Shown in pieces: positions 11,153-23,050 of a stretch of 64,000 nt of DNA (position 1 is its first letter; every line of letters starts with the position of its first letter). Position numbers and translations under genes: made by a program. Origin of the DNA: Neoconidiobolus thromboides FSU 785 (taxonomy: Eukaryota > Entomophthoromycota > Entomophthoromycetes > Entomophthorales > Neoconidiobolaceae); the NCBI GenBank assembly GCA_025603075.1, contig MU626329.1, positions 33,102-97,101 of the forward strand, read 5' to 3'. Under the pieces are notes generated by a model. It was given only the letters and a program-made list of their open reading frames with translations, was not told the DNA's origin and did no database searches.

Positions 11153-12175
11153 TTAAAGTAAAGAATTTGTTGAAAAGATCTTATCAAAAGTATTAAAAAA
11201 ATAGGTCCTAGTTGGAGCATGAGAAAATAACACGAATAGGGCAGAAACAATACCAGTGCAGCTACATAATGAATTGATTGCCGTTTTTGCACCAGTACTA
11301 AAGCTGACTCCCAGTACTAATACTGTAAAGGTTTGAATTGCATCGGGTAATAAACATAGAACATAAGCTAAAGTTGGTGCTATTAATTTTAACATTTGAA
11401 CTGCTCTTTTTATTCTACTACTTGTAGAACATTGGTTAATTATTCTTATATTTTGATTATTATCTTCAACGTTTAGATCTTCTTTAAATTGTGAATAATC
11501 TAATCTATTATGGTTGCCTTGACTTGAATGTGTTAAGGATTGTCTTATTACCTTGCGATAGGCTCTAGATATACTAAAATAACAAAACGTAATTATAGAT
11601 AATGAGATCAAATATCTTATCACAAAAATAACAAAGTAGATGTCATAATATAAGACATTACTTAATTGGTTAGGATCTTCAGGGCCGGATGGTGTATATG
11701 TAGTTGGTAAACAGTACATTTTCGTTGCTGACCAGCCATAATAGCCGTAGTAATGATGAATCGAAACTAACGTAAAAGAAAGTGAAACTAAAAATAAGGC
11801 CATACTATAAAATACGTAATTTGGTATTGGTCTATTTACAAAAATTTTGCAGTATCTCATTAAACTCAATACTGCAACTAAATCAATAGATAGCTCTAAT
11901 GTTGGTAAGGTTATAGTCACATCATAAATACACCACCATTTTGGTATTTGAATTAATGAATCGCTATTTACTAGTATTATATCGCTATTTGATAGTATAG
12001 TCCTTAATATATTGTTTGAATAATAAACAATATCATTTAAGGCGATGATTAAAACCAATATTAAATCGGAGTTGCTTAATTTTAAACCTATAGCAACAAT
12101 TGAACCAACTAACAAATTCAATATCAAACCTATCATAGATATTATTACTAACACAATTTGACCTAGATGTAGCAT
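11153..12175 (-). CDS. Seven-helix class A-like G-protein-coupled receptor, paralog 4
   Basis: This 340-residue intronless receptor starts MLHLGQIVLV and has a very short outer N terminus. Helix 3 begins after WWC and ends LSLMRYCKI. The second outer loop carries HHYYGYYGWS and a Cys. Helix 6 has CLLPD, and the sequence after helix 7 is FSHAPTR. It pairs with paralog 3 as a subgroup but lies on the opposite strand, with tRNA-Leu(TAA) between them. The inner loop 3 is polar. The ligand is unknown. Confidence 0.87.
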   Translation of the reverse strand: MLHLGQIVLVIISMIGLILNLLVGSIVAIGLKLSNSDLILVLIIALNDIVYYSNNILRTILSNSDIILVNSDSLIQIPKWWCIYDVTITLPTLELSIDLVAVLSLMRYCKIFVNRPIPNYVFYSMALFLVSLSFTLVSIHHYYGYYGWSATKMYCLPTTYTPSGPEDPNQLSNVLYYDIYFVIFVIRYLISLSIITFCYFSISRAYRKVIRQSLTHSSQGNHNRLDYSQFKEDLNVEDNNQNIRIINQCSTSSRIKRAVQMLKLIAPTLAYVLCLLPDAIQTFTVLVLGVSFSTGAKTAINSLCSCTGIVSALFVLFSHAPTRTYFFNTFDKIFSTNSLL

Positions 12176-14019
12176 TATATATCGTATATAAATTTTAAAA
12201 AAAGTGAAAAGTAAAAATAAAATATTTTGCTTATTTTATATTTTAAATACTTAGCGAACCTCAACTGGTTTTTTGGTCATCAAGTCATATGAACAGAAAT
12301 TTGTATCTTCACTAGAATAATTTTTAATCAAATAAGAGTACTATTATTGGAGAAAGTTATAAGCTTATTAAATTTTGATGTATAATATTACTTCATTCTA
12401 TCAGCTATTTGATATATATTATTATGCTTATAAACGAAAGTACAGCATTAATTTTACAGCAAATTTTTTAATTGTTTATACAGATTTAGAAGTAACTTAC
12501 TAATTTACTCAATTAATCTTTAAAAAAAGAAATTTGAAAATAGCCATTTTTGCACATCAAATAAATTGAATTTCGAAAATCTGGATAATATTTCATTAAA
12601 AGATCATAATAAACATTGACCATATTCACCTTAATTTTCTATCATTAAATTAAGCATTGTCATAAATTTACCAAAGCACACTAATCTAAAACCTTGAATT
12701 CAGCTGACATGATATTGAAGTTTATTCTATTAAAGCTCACCAGTTTATCACTTTTAGTAATAAATGCAACCCATTATGTTCTTTGAAATTGAGTCATGCA
12801 ATGGAGTTATCTAAATTTATATTATACAGTAGGGATATGAAATGTTAAATTTATTAAACAAGATATTATCGAAATCAAAAGAGGTGGAAGTAAATATATA
12901 ATTTTAGAAAATATACTAACTTTTTCATCTACTTTTATAATAATATTTTATTATTTTATTATATGAATTTTGAACCCATTTCAAGCATTAAATTTTAATA
13001 ATTAAAAGTTTCTATCTTTAAAATAATCAAATATTGAGAAGCACTTAAGATATATAAATATATTATTTCATAAATTATCATATTACGGTTCCTTATTAGT
13101 TCCTGCTTTTATATTTTACATAAGGTTAAGTCAATATTTTATACAATTTGTAAAATTCTAATTTCTTTTACGTTTTAGTAAATTTACCATTAATATACTT
13201 TTTTGAAATATTCTAATTTTATATATTTATCCTATATAATAAGTTATTAATAAATGTATTAATAATATAAAAATCAAGTTGAATTTATATAATCAAAAAA
13301 CTAATACAATTTGAATGAGTTTCTTAAATTGTTTCAATTTTAAAAATGGTCTAAAAGTATATATTTAAGTCCAGACTTCTAAGGTGCAAAAAGTATTAAA
13401 ACATTAGTGGTTTTTTCGGCAATTACAGTTGTTCAACCTAAATAAGCCTTAACTCAATTTGATTTTTTATATTACCTGCTATTCTAATGAATATCTCTTC
13501 TCTTCATCTTTTACAGATTTATGATAAGAAATCACTGGGTAAGTTTTTAAGTAAACTAGCTTTTTAGATATTTATGAAATTTATAAAAATTATTTATAGT
13601 TTAATAAAGCCGCTTTTAAGACCCGCTACAGTCAAAATAATATATAAGCTTTGGAGTGTCAGGATTAAAATAAGGCGTGTGGGTATCTTCACTTATAAAG
13701 ATTCTACAAAAGATAAAGGCTCCAATTGATCGGTACCTCACTTTTGCGTTGGATGGTACATATATTGAAAAAAAAGGTGTTTGTTGAGGGATCAGGCGGC
13801 TAGGCATAAATACTTCAGATATTAAAGCTCTATACAAATGACTCATTAGCCCTTTTCAAAAATATATCCTCATTCTATAAACTACTTACTCATAATAGTG
13901 AGTTTATTTTAAAAAAAAGATATGAGAGCGTTTATTTTAAAATCTTGAAAGGTCAAGGCCCCAAGTGTTTCATTTATCAACATAAAAAATTATATACAGA
14001 GATAACGCTCCAGGGACAA

Positions 14020-14113
14020 TATGAGGATTCATTTTTTTGATTATTCTTTCCTTTTTTATAATATAGAATTAAAAAATTGTCAGCTAAATGCTTAAATAAA
14101 AAAGATATTACTA
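14020..14113 (-). mobile_element. MITE-like element, copy 7 (degenerate)
   Basis: TATGAGGATT at one side, and AAAAAATTGTCAGCTAAATG with CTTAAATAAAAAA at the other, match the reverse consensus in order. The centre is eroded, so this is probably an old copy. Confidence 0.55.
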
Positions 14114-14394
14114 TTTTAAAACTAAAGTTCTTGTAAAATTCGTGTAGTTTAACTTCAATTAACTTAAATTACATTGTAACCGTTTAAAATTTAATTTCCT
14201 CCTATTTTGATTAAAAAATCCTTATACAAATATAACGCCATTTGTTATCTAATTCAATAGAAATAAAGATTTGAACCGTTAGGATTATTAATGATGTTTT
14301 TTTGAAATGAACAGCTACTTACAATAATTGTTTTCAAATGATATGACTATTTTTAAAATATTAATACAGTTTAACAGTATTACACAATACAATG

Positions 14395-14494
14395 TATGAG
14401 GATACTTTTTTAGCTAAGAATTATATCAATAACTTTTCTATTCGATAACAGGTTAAAAACAGAAGAAGCAATGAAGTCAAAGAACATGCTCATC
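14395..14494 (+). mobile_element. MITE-like element, copy 8
   Basis: TATGAGGATA at the start and GCAATGAAGTCAAAGAACA near the end match the consensus. The core is diverged. It lies about 140 bp past the stop codon of the DEPKKD-repeat gene. Confidence 0.7.
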
Positions 14495-14630
14495 TTATAG
14501 TTTAGAGTTTTTAATATAACTACCAAAACACTATAAATCAAATTAGATGATCAATAATACAAAATCATAAAAATACGTAAAAAGTAAATGTTTAAGAAAC
14601 TTTATTAAAGAAAAGAAGGGTTTAAATAAT

Positions 14631-15407
14631 CTAAAGGTCTAAATCTAAAGCTGGATAAGTCTCTTTCTTTGAGTCATCCTTCTTAGATTCGTCTTTCTTT
14701 GGTTCATCTTTCTTTGGTTCATCTTTCTTTGGTTCATCTTTCTTTGGTTCTTCTACTTTAGGTCCATCCTTTTTAGGTTCTTCTACCTTAGGTTCATCTT
14801 TTTTTGGTTCATCTTTCTTTGGTTCATCTTTCTTTGGCTCGTCTTTCTTTGGTTCATCTACTTTAGGTTCATCTTTCTTAGGTTCATCCTTTTTAGGTTC
14901 ATCCTTTTTAGGTTCATCATCCTTCTTTGGTTCATCTTTCTTTGGTTCATCTTTCTTAGGTTCATCATCCTTCTTAGGTTCATCNNNNNNNNNNNNNNNN
15001 NNNNNNNNNNNNNNNNNNNNNNNNNNNNNNNNNNNNNNNNNNNNNNNNNNNNNNNNNNNNNNNNNNNNNNNNNNNNNNNNNNNNTCATCCTTCTTAGGTT
15101 CATCATCCTTCTTAGGTTCATCCTTCTTAGGTTCATCATCCTTCTTTGGTTCATCCTTCTTAGGTTCGTCATCCTTCTTTGGTTCATCTTTCTTTGGTTC
15201 ATCTTTCTTTGGTTCATCTTTCTTTGGTTCATCAGGTTTACCAGTTGGACCACCAGTTCCAGCTTCACAAGTACCAGTTACAGTAGTAGTAACTTCAACA
15301 GTTTTTACAGTACGAGTAATAGTTTCAGTAACAGTTTTACATTTTTCGGCACTGATTAAGCTAATTCCAGCTAATAAAAATAAGGCAACTGGTAAACTGT
15401 ATTTCAT
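14631..15407 (-). CDS. Secreted DEPKKD-repeat protein
   Basis: The product starts with a signal peptide (about residues 1-20, ending ISAE). A short segment with two Cys and a Thr-rich TVTETITRTV motif follows, then a Gly/Pro linker. The rest is tandem 5-6 residue units DEPKKD/EPKKD, with EPKVE variants near the C terminus, and it ends in an acidic ALDLDL tail. The repeat is charged and disordered, as in fungal wall or adhesin-like proteins; function is inferred only. A 100-N assembly gap sits in the repeat, so true length is unknown. The Thr motif is shared with the divergent neighbour at 16156. Confidence 0.8.
   Translation of the reverse strand: MKYSLPVALFLLAGISLISAEKCKTVTETITRTVKTVEVTTTVTGTCEAGTGGPTGKPDEPKKDEPKKDEPKKDEPKKDDEPKKDEPKKDDEPKKDEPKKDDEPKKDXXXXXXXXXXXXXXXXXXXXXXXXXXXXXXXXXXDEPKKDDEPKKDEPKKDEPKKDDEPKKDEPKKDEPKKDEPKVDEPKKDEPKKDEPKKDEPKKDEPKVEEPKKDGPKVEEPKKDEPKKDEPKKDEPKKDESKKDDSKKETYPALDLDL
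14985..15084. other. Assembly gap (100 N) in a tandem repeat
   Basis: Exactly 100 N inside the DEPKKD repeats, probably a placeholder length. The reading frame happens to stay open across it. Confidence 0.98.
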
Positions 15408-16155
15408 TTTTTAAAGTGTTCTAAAACTTAAAAGTAATAATAAAGTGGTTTAATATAATTTAGTATAATAAAAGATTAATGGGTTTTATTTAGTTTTTAT
15501 ATTATTTGATATCCTATTGATCTTCTATCGTATATTTTGAAAATTAATTCTTTAACTGAGATTTTCTTTAACTGAGATTTTCTTTAACGTTTAAAGTTTC
15601 TTCCAAGTTTTCTACCTTTCAGTTGATATTCACTTTAAATTAAGATTTTTATAACTCCATAATGGTCATCAATTTCACCATTTTGATCTCTTTTGATCAA
15701 CTATTAAAGAAGACTATGATAAAATATAATATTAAACTCGGAATTAATTAATGTTAATTTTATAAAATATAAAGATAAAACAAATAATGAAAACGATAAA
15801 CTTGGCTTATCATTAAACTTCGGTAAAAATAGGAATTAAATAATAATAAAAAATTGTAATTTTAGTTTTTCTTGTCATCTTCTTTTTTTAAATTTAATTT
15901 TATTATTACAAGTATTACTTTAACATTTTGTTTTTTTCCTTATTCAATTACTTACTAGTATTATTATTATAGGTAGCTGGTGCTGCTTTTGGTTGATCCA
16001 CAAATACTTATTACACTAGCTTTTGATCAAGCTAAATATTACCTACCTTGTAGATTGAATCACAAGAAGCTAGTTAGAAACTAAAAATATAATATGTATT
16101 ACTTTATAGCATTATAATTTAACTTCATACTAATATAGTTTTGTTTTTAGAATAA
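15408..16155. other. Divergent intergenic region
   Basis: This 748-bp spacer separates two divergently transcribed secreted-protein genes and must hold both promoters. It carries a direct repeat of AACTGAGATTTTCTTTAAC-like sequence near 15550-15590. No ORF was recognised. Confidence 0.55.
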
Positions 16156-17688
16156 ATGTACACCAATACCATAAATTTAATATTGATAGCTGCCATTCTG
16201 GGGAATGTAAATTCAGTAGTCCCAGATACAGAAACTAATAATGTTAGAAAAATACATCGTCATATAAGATATGGTTGTCATCCATACACTGAAACAAGTA
16301 CTATTGATTATACTGCTACCAATACCATAACAAGAACCGTTCCAGCTTCTAATTGTAAACCATGTACTAAAACCACTCTTACTTCTATTATACCAAAAAC
16401 AACTACTGAATATTATACCTCCACTAAATATCCAGAAGATTGCTCTCCACCTTGTATTAAGAGTATTACTAGATTTAATGATGTAACTATCACTAAAACA
16501 ATGACTGAAACTCTTCCTCCTCAACCACGTACTTATACTGAGTATGTTGATTATACTGTTAGTAAAACAAAAACGGTTACTTTACCTGCAGCTACTAAGA
16601 CAAAAACCATGTATAATGATGTAACTCATACGATTACTAATGTTAAGACGGTAGCGCCTGAGGCCAAGACAGAAACCAAATATGTAGACTTAACAAAGAC
16701 CCAAACAAAGACAAAAACGGTACCAGCAGCTGAAAAAACAGAAACAGAATATGTGGATATTACTACTACTGTAATCAAAACAAAGACGGAAGTACCAGGA
16801 GCACAAACTGAAACTAAGTATATTGATTTAGTTGTAACTAACGTTGTAACTAAAGTATTACCACCGATCACGGCAACCGAAACTAGTTACGTTGATGTGA
16901 CTCATACCAACACTATAACTAAGGAGTTACCTCCACCTATTGGAACGGAAACTACTTATTATGATGTGATTCACACCAATACAGTTACCAAGGAGCTACC
17001 AGCACCTACCGCAACTGAGACTAGTTACTATGATGTAACTCATACTAATACCGTTACTAAAGAGCTACCTCCAGTAACTGAAACTGAGACCAATTATGTT
17101 GATATAACTGAAACTAAGATACAAACTAAGACCATTGAACCAAATCCAAGTTCAACCACTGTTTATGTTGATTTAACAGCTACAGTAACTACCACAAAGA
17201 CAGAAATACCTGGGGCTCAAACAGAAACCAAATATGTTGATTATACTCATACCAATATAGTAACTAAAGAACTACCTGCAAAAACTGAAACGGAAACTAC
17301 ATATCTTGATGTGACTCATACCAATACAGTAACTGAAAAGTTGCCAGAGATTACTTATACCGATATTAAATATATTGATTTAACAACTACCAAAACCGTT
17401 ACTGAATCACTTAATGCACCCATAGCTACTGCTACTGAAACTGTATCATTAACAGCTACTTCCACATTAACTAAGACTGTTTATCCAAAGGTTACTGTCA
17501 CTAATACTATACCGATTACAAAAACGGAAACTGAAAGAGTGACTGTTTATCCAACTGAAACCCGAACTGTTACTGAAGATGTTACGTATACTAAAACAAG
17601 AACAGAATCGGTTGTACCAACTACTTGTACTCCTATAAAGAGATATTATGATGATGTTCCACTTTATGAGTATAACTTTGATGAATAA
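16156..17688 (+). CDS. Secreted Thr-rich tandem-repeat wall-like protein
   Basis: The 510-residue product begins with a hydrophobic N terminus (about residues 1-20, a likely signal peptide). A Cys-containing region follows (YGCHPYTET; NCKPCT; CSPPC). About a dozen imperfect 30-32 residue repeats then fill the protein, with the core YVDVTHTNTVTKELPP preceded by TETET. Such Thr-rich repeats suit O-mannosylated extracellular stalk or adhesin proteins. No catalytic domain or GPI-like tail was seen; the C terminus is acidic and aromatic (YEYNFDE). It is divergent from the DEPKKD-repeat gene, which shares the TVTETITRTV-like motif, so the two may be related in origin. Confidence 0.8.
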   Translation: MYTNTINLILIAAILGNVNSVVPDTETNNVRKIHRHIRYGCHPYTETSTIDYTATNTITRTVPASNCKPCTKTTLTSIIPKTTTEYYTSTKYPEDCSPPCIKSITRFNDVTITKTMTETLPPQPRTYTEYVDYTVSKTKTVTLPAATKTKTMYNDVTHTITNVKTVAPEAKTETKYVDLTKTQTKTKTVPAAEKTETEYVDITTTVIKTKTEVPGAQTETKYIDLVVTNVVTKVLPPITATETSYVDVTHTNTITKELPPPIGTETTYYDVIHTNTVTKELPAPTATETSYYDVTHTNTVTKELPPVTETETNYVDITETKIQTKTIEPNPSSTTVYVDLTATVTTTKTEIPGAQTETKYVDYTHTNIVTKELPAKTETETTYLDVTHTNTVTEKLPEITYTDIKYIDLTTTKTVTESLNAPIATATETVSLTATSTLTKTVYPKVTVTNTIPITKTETERVTVYPTETRTVTEDVTYTKTRTESVVPTTCTPIKRYYDDVPLYEYNFDE

Positions 17689-18587
17689 GTCAGTTTATAG
17701 TCGAATAATTTTTTAGATCTTAAGTGATTCTTGTTTCCCTTTGCTCAAACCTCTCTTGGTCTTTGACTACTAGTTTTTTTTATCCTCCTCCCCTACACTT
17801 TGATATTATTATGGTCTCTTTTATTTCAAATATATTTTTATTTATTAGCTTAGCTAGATTGTTTATTATTTTCTAATCTTTTGTTGGTTAGCATGTTATT
17901 ATAATAGATAATATTATGTTATATTTATTAAACTCATAATTTATAATAGTTACCATCATGCTATATCACTAGGACCATCTATTATTATTATAGATAGTGT
18001 CATACTGTATTAAATTTATACATTATTATATCATTTCTAGCTAGGTTGATCTCTTAAGATAGCTATTAATGCAATTAGATGATTTAAAAGTATAATGATA
18101 ATTAATAATATGAATGATAAATTTACTCATTTAAAAAACGAAATAACGATTTTTTGTTAATTTTAAATAAAATTTAAATAAATTTAATAAAAAATTCAAA
18201 AATCACTAGATTGTTGCAATAATTTAAAATATAAAATATAATTTTTGTCAAATATTAGACTACAAGCGTTCATTCTAAAATATTATAACTTTAAATAACG
18301 TTACGTTTGATAAAAAAGGGGCTTCAGAATACCTTAAACAGCCTTATATTTGAATATTTTTTCTTATATCTGTTGTAAAAGATTAAACCTACTGATAAGA
18401 TTTCGATTTTATATCTAAAGAAACAATCAAAAAAAAGTAAATAGCTATTCCTATATACTCGTAATAAAAATAAATTTAACACATGAGCCCAGCTCATAGC
18501 CTACCTGATATCGAGAAGATTGCATCCTACTAGTTATACTGGATGGATATATTTATTAAAATACATTTATTGATAGAGACTAAAAAT
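17689..18587. other. Intergenic, no feature seen
   Basis: Starts with a pyrimidine-rich 3' flank (CCTCCTCCCC near 17785), then AT-rich DNA up to tRNA-Asp. No gene was recognised. Confidence 0.6.
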
Positions 18588-18659
18588 CTCTCGAGCGGGG
18601 AATTGAACCCCGGTCTCCCGCGTGACAGGCGGGGATACTCACCACTATACTACCCGAGA
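18588..18659 (-). tRNA. tRNA-Asp (GTC)
   Basis: On the minus strand, acceptor TCTCGGG pairs with CTCGAGA. The D arm reads TAGTATAGTGGT, the anticodon loop is CTGTCAC with GTC, the T arm is CGGGG-TTCAATT-CCCCG, and the discriminator is G, as expected for Asp. No intron. Confidence 0.96.
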
Positions 18660-19530
18660 CTTTATATTCTGTTGCTAAAAAATATATATAACATTTTTGA
18701 TTTGTTATAATATCAAAACGAAACCACCTGAAGTAGAAAGTTTATGACAGATTCTATCTGACAATTTTAAGTCTCACGTTTTCTATAACAAACGTAGAAT
18801 TCAGTAGCAATAGATACAAAACTATAAATTTAGGGATGTATTTTTGTGCTTGAATTTTATTAACAATTTTTCCACTCAAATAGCGCTTGAAATGATAGTC
18901 AAAAAAAACATTCCCATTTATATCATATTTTCAATCACACACTTTTTGCCCATCAAAAAATAATAAATTATGTCCGTGACTGTATTTTTATAGAAATAAG
19001 AATATGAATTTTATGCATAGTTTAAAAAGAACAAATAATCGGTATATCTAAACCAATATTAGCGCTTATGTACATCTTTGTCTCTTTAAACTAAGTATTT
19101 AAGCTATAGTTATTAGATATATGTATGCTACACCTTTATAGTGAATGAAAGCTGATCAAGAGTTTAGGCTAAAATTCAAATTAAATCCCAACTCAATGGA
19201 AAGGGATACTGTTCTGAGGTCAACCGCTAATTCATTGATTTATGAAGTTAAGAAATGAAATGTAAAGCTTATTTTATAGGATTTTTTGAACATCATCTAC
19301 ACAATAGCTTTTTGCATGTTTTTGGTGTAAATGTTTTTGATGTAAACATTTCAATATATTAAAAAGCTATTCTTAGTATTATATTTGAAAATACATAATC
19401 ACAGTTTTATAATTTTATTTAAATCAAAATACAACTAAACACAATGGGTCAAACAACTCAATGAAGTATGGTATTTGAATAATGAAATATTAAAGATTAA
19501 AAAAAAGTTAGTTTATTTTAATACATAAAA
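18660..19530. other. Intergenic with one MITE-like copy
   Basis: AT-rich spacer with the element at 18831. A short imperfect direct repeat, TTTTGGTGTAAATG / TTTTGATGTAAACA, occurs near 19320-19350. Confidence 0.55.
18831..18919 (+). mobile_element. MITE-like element, copy 9
   Basis: TAGGGATGTATTTTTGTG at the start, an intact TTTTTCCACTCAAATAGCGC core, and a CATTCCCAT end. A small internal deletion removes most of TGGAAAAAGTGATGA. Confidence 0.85.
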
Positions 19531-20577
19531 TTAATTATAAAAACACAAGCCAAGGCAGGTTCGAATATCAGATACAAAACATTCAATTTTAAAAGAAAGA
19601 TGGCGTCTAGATGGTTCATGAGATAATAAGACAAAGAGTGCATTGACTAACCCACAACATGTTAATAAAAGATTAGAACCAGAAATGGCAGTGAGATCAA
19701 AAGTAAAATTATAGGTACCCATTAGGATTAAATTAGTAACATTTAAAAATATATCTGGCATTAGACAAACAGAATAAGCAAAAATTGCTCCTATAAGCTT
19801 TAATGTTGTGATTAACTTTTGTTTCCTTACTGCTTTCTTTTGCGATTTGTAGTCATCTACAATGTTAGTCCCGGCTTCATAGTATTGGGAACTATCTTGG
19901 CTATTGATTACTTTAATACTGGACTTGATTTGTGCTTTTAGAATTATATCTCCAGAAGATGAAATGATCTCATAATATTCATTAGTCATATTAAAATATG
20001 AAAAAGCAATAATTATTAAAGAAAGGATTACACGGATAATATAATTTGAAAGCCATACATAATAATATATCTTAAATACCTTATATGAAGAATCTGGGTT
20101 GTCACCAGGTATACATATCAAGCCACTAACTGACCATTTATAAAATCCGTTATGTAAATATACAACTGCGAATATGAGGTTTGTAAAAAAAGAAAAAGAA
20201 GCAATAGAATACCATATAAATCCATTGATATTTTTCCTCTTACAAATACTCAAATACCTCATAAAACTTAAAATCGCTACCAATTCGACACAAGAAAGGA
20301 ATACAGTCAAGTTGACTGTTGAATCATAAGGGCACCACCATGATGGCTGTGGATTTAATTTATTTGTAATCACAAGGTAATCTATATTAATCAAAATTGC
20401 TCTTACAATATTATGAACATAAAAATATATATCGATCAATGATATAACTAGAATTAGTATTAGGTCAATGCTCTTTAGCTTTAACCCAAAGCTTACTACC
20501 CCGCCTACAATTAAGTTCAATATTAACCCTACTATTGAAATTATAAGCTGAATTATATGCGCTATACTTAAGCCCAT
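19531..20577 (-). CDS. Seven-helix class A-like G-protein-coupled receptor, paralog 5
   Basis: This 348-residue intronless receptor is closest to paralogs 1 and 2. It has WWCPYDST before helix 3, LSFMRYLSICKRKN at its inner end, NGFYKWS plus a Cys in the second outer loop, YFNMTNEYYEIISSSGDI after helix 5, and SHEPSRR after helix 7. It is about 7.4 kb from paralog 4, separated by repeat-protein genes and tRNA-Asp. The full set of motifs and open frame suggest a working gene. Confidence 0.88.
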   Translation of the reverse strand: MGLSIAHIIQLIISIVGLILNLIVGGVVSFGLKLKSIDLILILVISLIDIYFYVHNIVRAILINIDYLVITNKLNPQPSWWCPYDSTVNLTVFLSCVELVAILSFMRYLSICKRKNINGFIWYSIASFSFFTNLIFAVVYLHNGFYKWSVSGLICIPGDNPDSSYKVFKIYYYVWLSNYIIRVILSLIIIAFSYFNMTNEYYEIISSSGDIILKAQIKSSIKVINSQDSSQYYEAGTNIVDDYKSQKKAVRKQKLITTLKLIGAIFAYSVCLMPDIFLNVTNLILMGTYNFTFDLTAISGSNLLLTCCGLVNALFVLLSHEPSRRHLSFKIECFVSDIRTCLGLCFYN

Positions 20578-21730
20578 TTCTTTTCTTACTTATACAATTA
20601 GAGTTATAGGCTAAAATATAATACTGAATATGTTATAAATGATTGTTTTATATTTAAAAGTTTACAAAAAATAGCAAAAGAAGCTTTTGATAGAGTTAAT
20701 GTTTTTATATCATATAATATGTTTTAATTGTGCTTGTAATGTAATCGAATTAGAAAATATTTGGAACTTAATAAATTGCTTAATTCACATGAGTTATGAC
20801 TGGGCTATATATATTTATTAACAGTTTAAAGCATAAATGTGTATAAGATGACCTTATGCATATATCTAATTCTAAAAATAAAGTAATTTTGGATATTATT
20901 TTCATGCTTTTCAAAAAAACACATTCAATTATTATTGTATCGCTCCTCTCTTTTTTGCTTTAAAGGTAAAGAAAAACATAAATGATAATAATGGCTAGAG
21001 CCTTATTTAATTCAATATCAAATGAACATTTCAGGTACTATATCAAATATTTTTAAAAATCCTGGATTACAAAAAGCATGTATAAATTGTCTAGAATACC
21101 ATAAAACTAAATACATAAATTTACATTAAACTAAAAAGAACATGACTTATCCATAATTGAGGTTTAATTTTTATAGAACTATTAAGTGTAAAGATAGGTT
21201 ATTTTTTTAAATTATTTGATTGATGCTGAAATTTTATTTTTTGCTCGATCACATATTTAGGACTGACCTTATTTTAGGACGACAATGTGTTTTCATTTAT
21301 TATTTTGATTCCTTCTATTATCAACGATAGTGTAATTTCAAGATGTACATAATATACCAAAAAGCTCATTCAAAATTGAGTTATCAAGTTATTAAATAAG
21401 CAAAGTCATAACAATATGCCATCTATACCATTTAATAGCCTGCCATACATAATTTAAATTATTTAGCCTTTTTTACTGTCTTCCTGAGACGAATTATGGG
21501 GTACTAAATAAAATTAAAGATAAATTATACACTTGTCATAATCATAGTCGTTTTAAAATGAACTAACATAAAATTTTAATATCTCATTTGTGTAGTGGAT
21601 TGATTTATGAAACCAATACATGGTTCTAATCTAATATTACAAAACAGTCTTCCTTTATCATTTGAATTTAACATTATCATAAGACTTTATGTAAAATGTG
21701 TAATAAAGAGGTGATTTATTGCTATAGCCA

Positions 21731-21831
21731 TATGAGTATGTGTTTTTTTGTTTAAATTTTACTGATAGCCTTTCCACTCAAATAGCGTTTAAAAATAGAA
21801 AAAGTGATGAAACCAGAAAAATATCCACATA
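21731..21831 (+). mobile_element. MITE-like element, copy 10
   Basis: TATGAGTATG ... ATATCCACATA, with the TTTCCACTCAAATAGCG core and AAAAAGTGATGAAACCAG. Confidence 0.87.
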
Positions 21832-23042
21832 AAAAATTAGGATTTTCTGTTAGGTTAATTCTCTTAAGTATGATATTTATTCTTTTGTATGTAATTTTAT
21901 GTCTTGAATTTAACTTTAGATTTTTATTTGTAAACTGTCTAAAAAACTTATAGAATCATTAAACACTATTTTCTAAAATATATATAGCGCTTAAATAGGA
22001 TTTTAGGATATTTTTATATTTTTATCCTTGAAAGAACCAAACGACTCCTAGGTGGTTATTGAAAAATGAAAATAACAAAAGCAGTAGAGAGGAGAGGAGA
22101 GCTACAAAACAAGGAATTTTCGCTCTGTAGCATTATATGAACAATTCATGAAGGAGGTTGAAATTGAATAAAAAATCTCATTTTTGAAATTATAGCTTAT
22201 ATTTAATAATAATACAATTATATCGATTATAATTAAATTAAGTGTCATTTCAGCAATTTTTAAGTTAAATCACAGTATAATTTTTAAATTTTGATTACTA
22301 TAATTGTTTTTGCACTGCACTTTCCAAACTATTTTTTGGGCGATTGTATTATATTGGGCAATTATTTTTGACGAGAAATCTAAAGATTTTAAAAAGGTGC
22401 AAAGATTACTGTTACACAAAAGAGTTCGCTGTAGAAGACTTTATTTTAAATATAGTTTTATAACGACTATTTTGGTTTGGTAATAGCTACATGCAGAAGT
22501 TAAAATTCATAGTCATAATACTCAAAGCTTATTTTTAGCCCTTTCCTTTGGATTATTATATAAATAAAAAGATAGATTAAAAATAAACAGTTTTAATACC
22601 TCTCCTGTAAAACCCGAAAAAGGTTAAAGTAAATTCTATTGTATCCTTAATTTGCTTTTTTTAATAAAATACTTCTATAAGACTTTTTGACATTTAAAAA
22701 TAGGGGTGATCTGGGAACTTAGAATAAATTTTGTGTAGTGAATTGAAAGTTAAAGTATGGTTATGTTGTACAAATCAAGTACTTTGAAAAAAATTAAGAA
22801 TGATGCAACTTAAAAAATTAAATTAACTTTTTGTGAATTTTAGGAATATACTAAATTATTATTCGTAGAAAATCCAATTTTAAAGCTTGGATTAATATAA
22901 TATATTTAATTCCATAATACACTAAAATAACCCGGGAGCCTAAAGTATACCAAAAAAATGTTATTCTTCTATCCTAGAAACAGGTGACGAAATTAAAAAT
23001 AGACCAGGTACTTAAAGGTGGGAGGTTAAACCGAAGTTAAGG

Positions 23043-23050
23043 TATAAATA
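23043..23050 (+). promoter_or_regulatory. TATA box
   Basis: TATAAATA lies 79 bp before the ATG of the CAP-domain gene. Confidence 0.6.

Larger units (their letters stand above)
12176..14630. other. Intergenic with two MITE-like copies
   Basis: AT-rich spacer with a degenerate element at 14020 and another at 14395. A minus-strand open frame at 13616-13846 has slightly higher GC than its surroundings but no recognisable domain; it may be a gene fragment. Confidence 0.55.

Noticed and set aside
13616-13846. 76-codon minus-strand frame with higher GC
   Set aside because: No domain, promoter or homolog recognised. It may be a gene fragment but there is not enough to call it.
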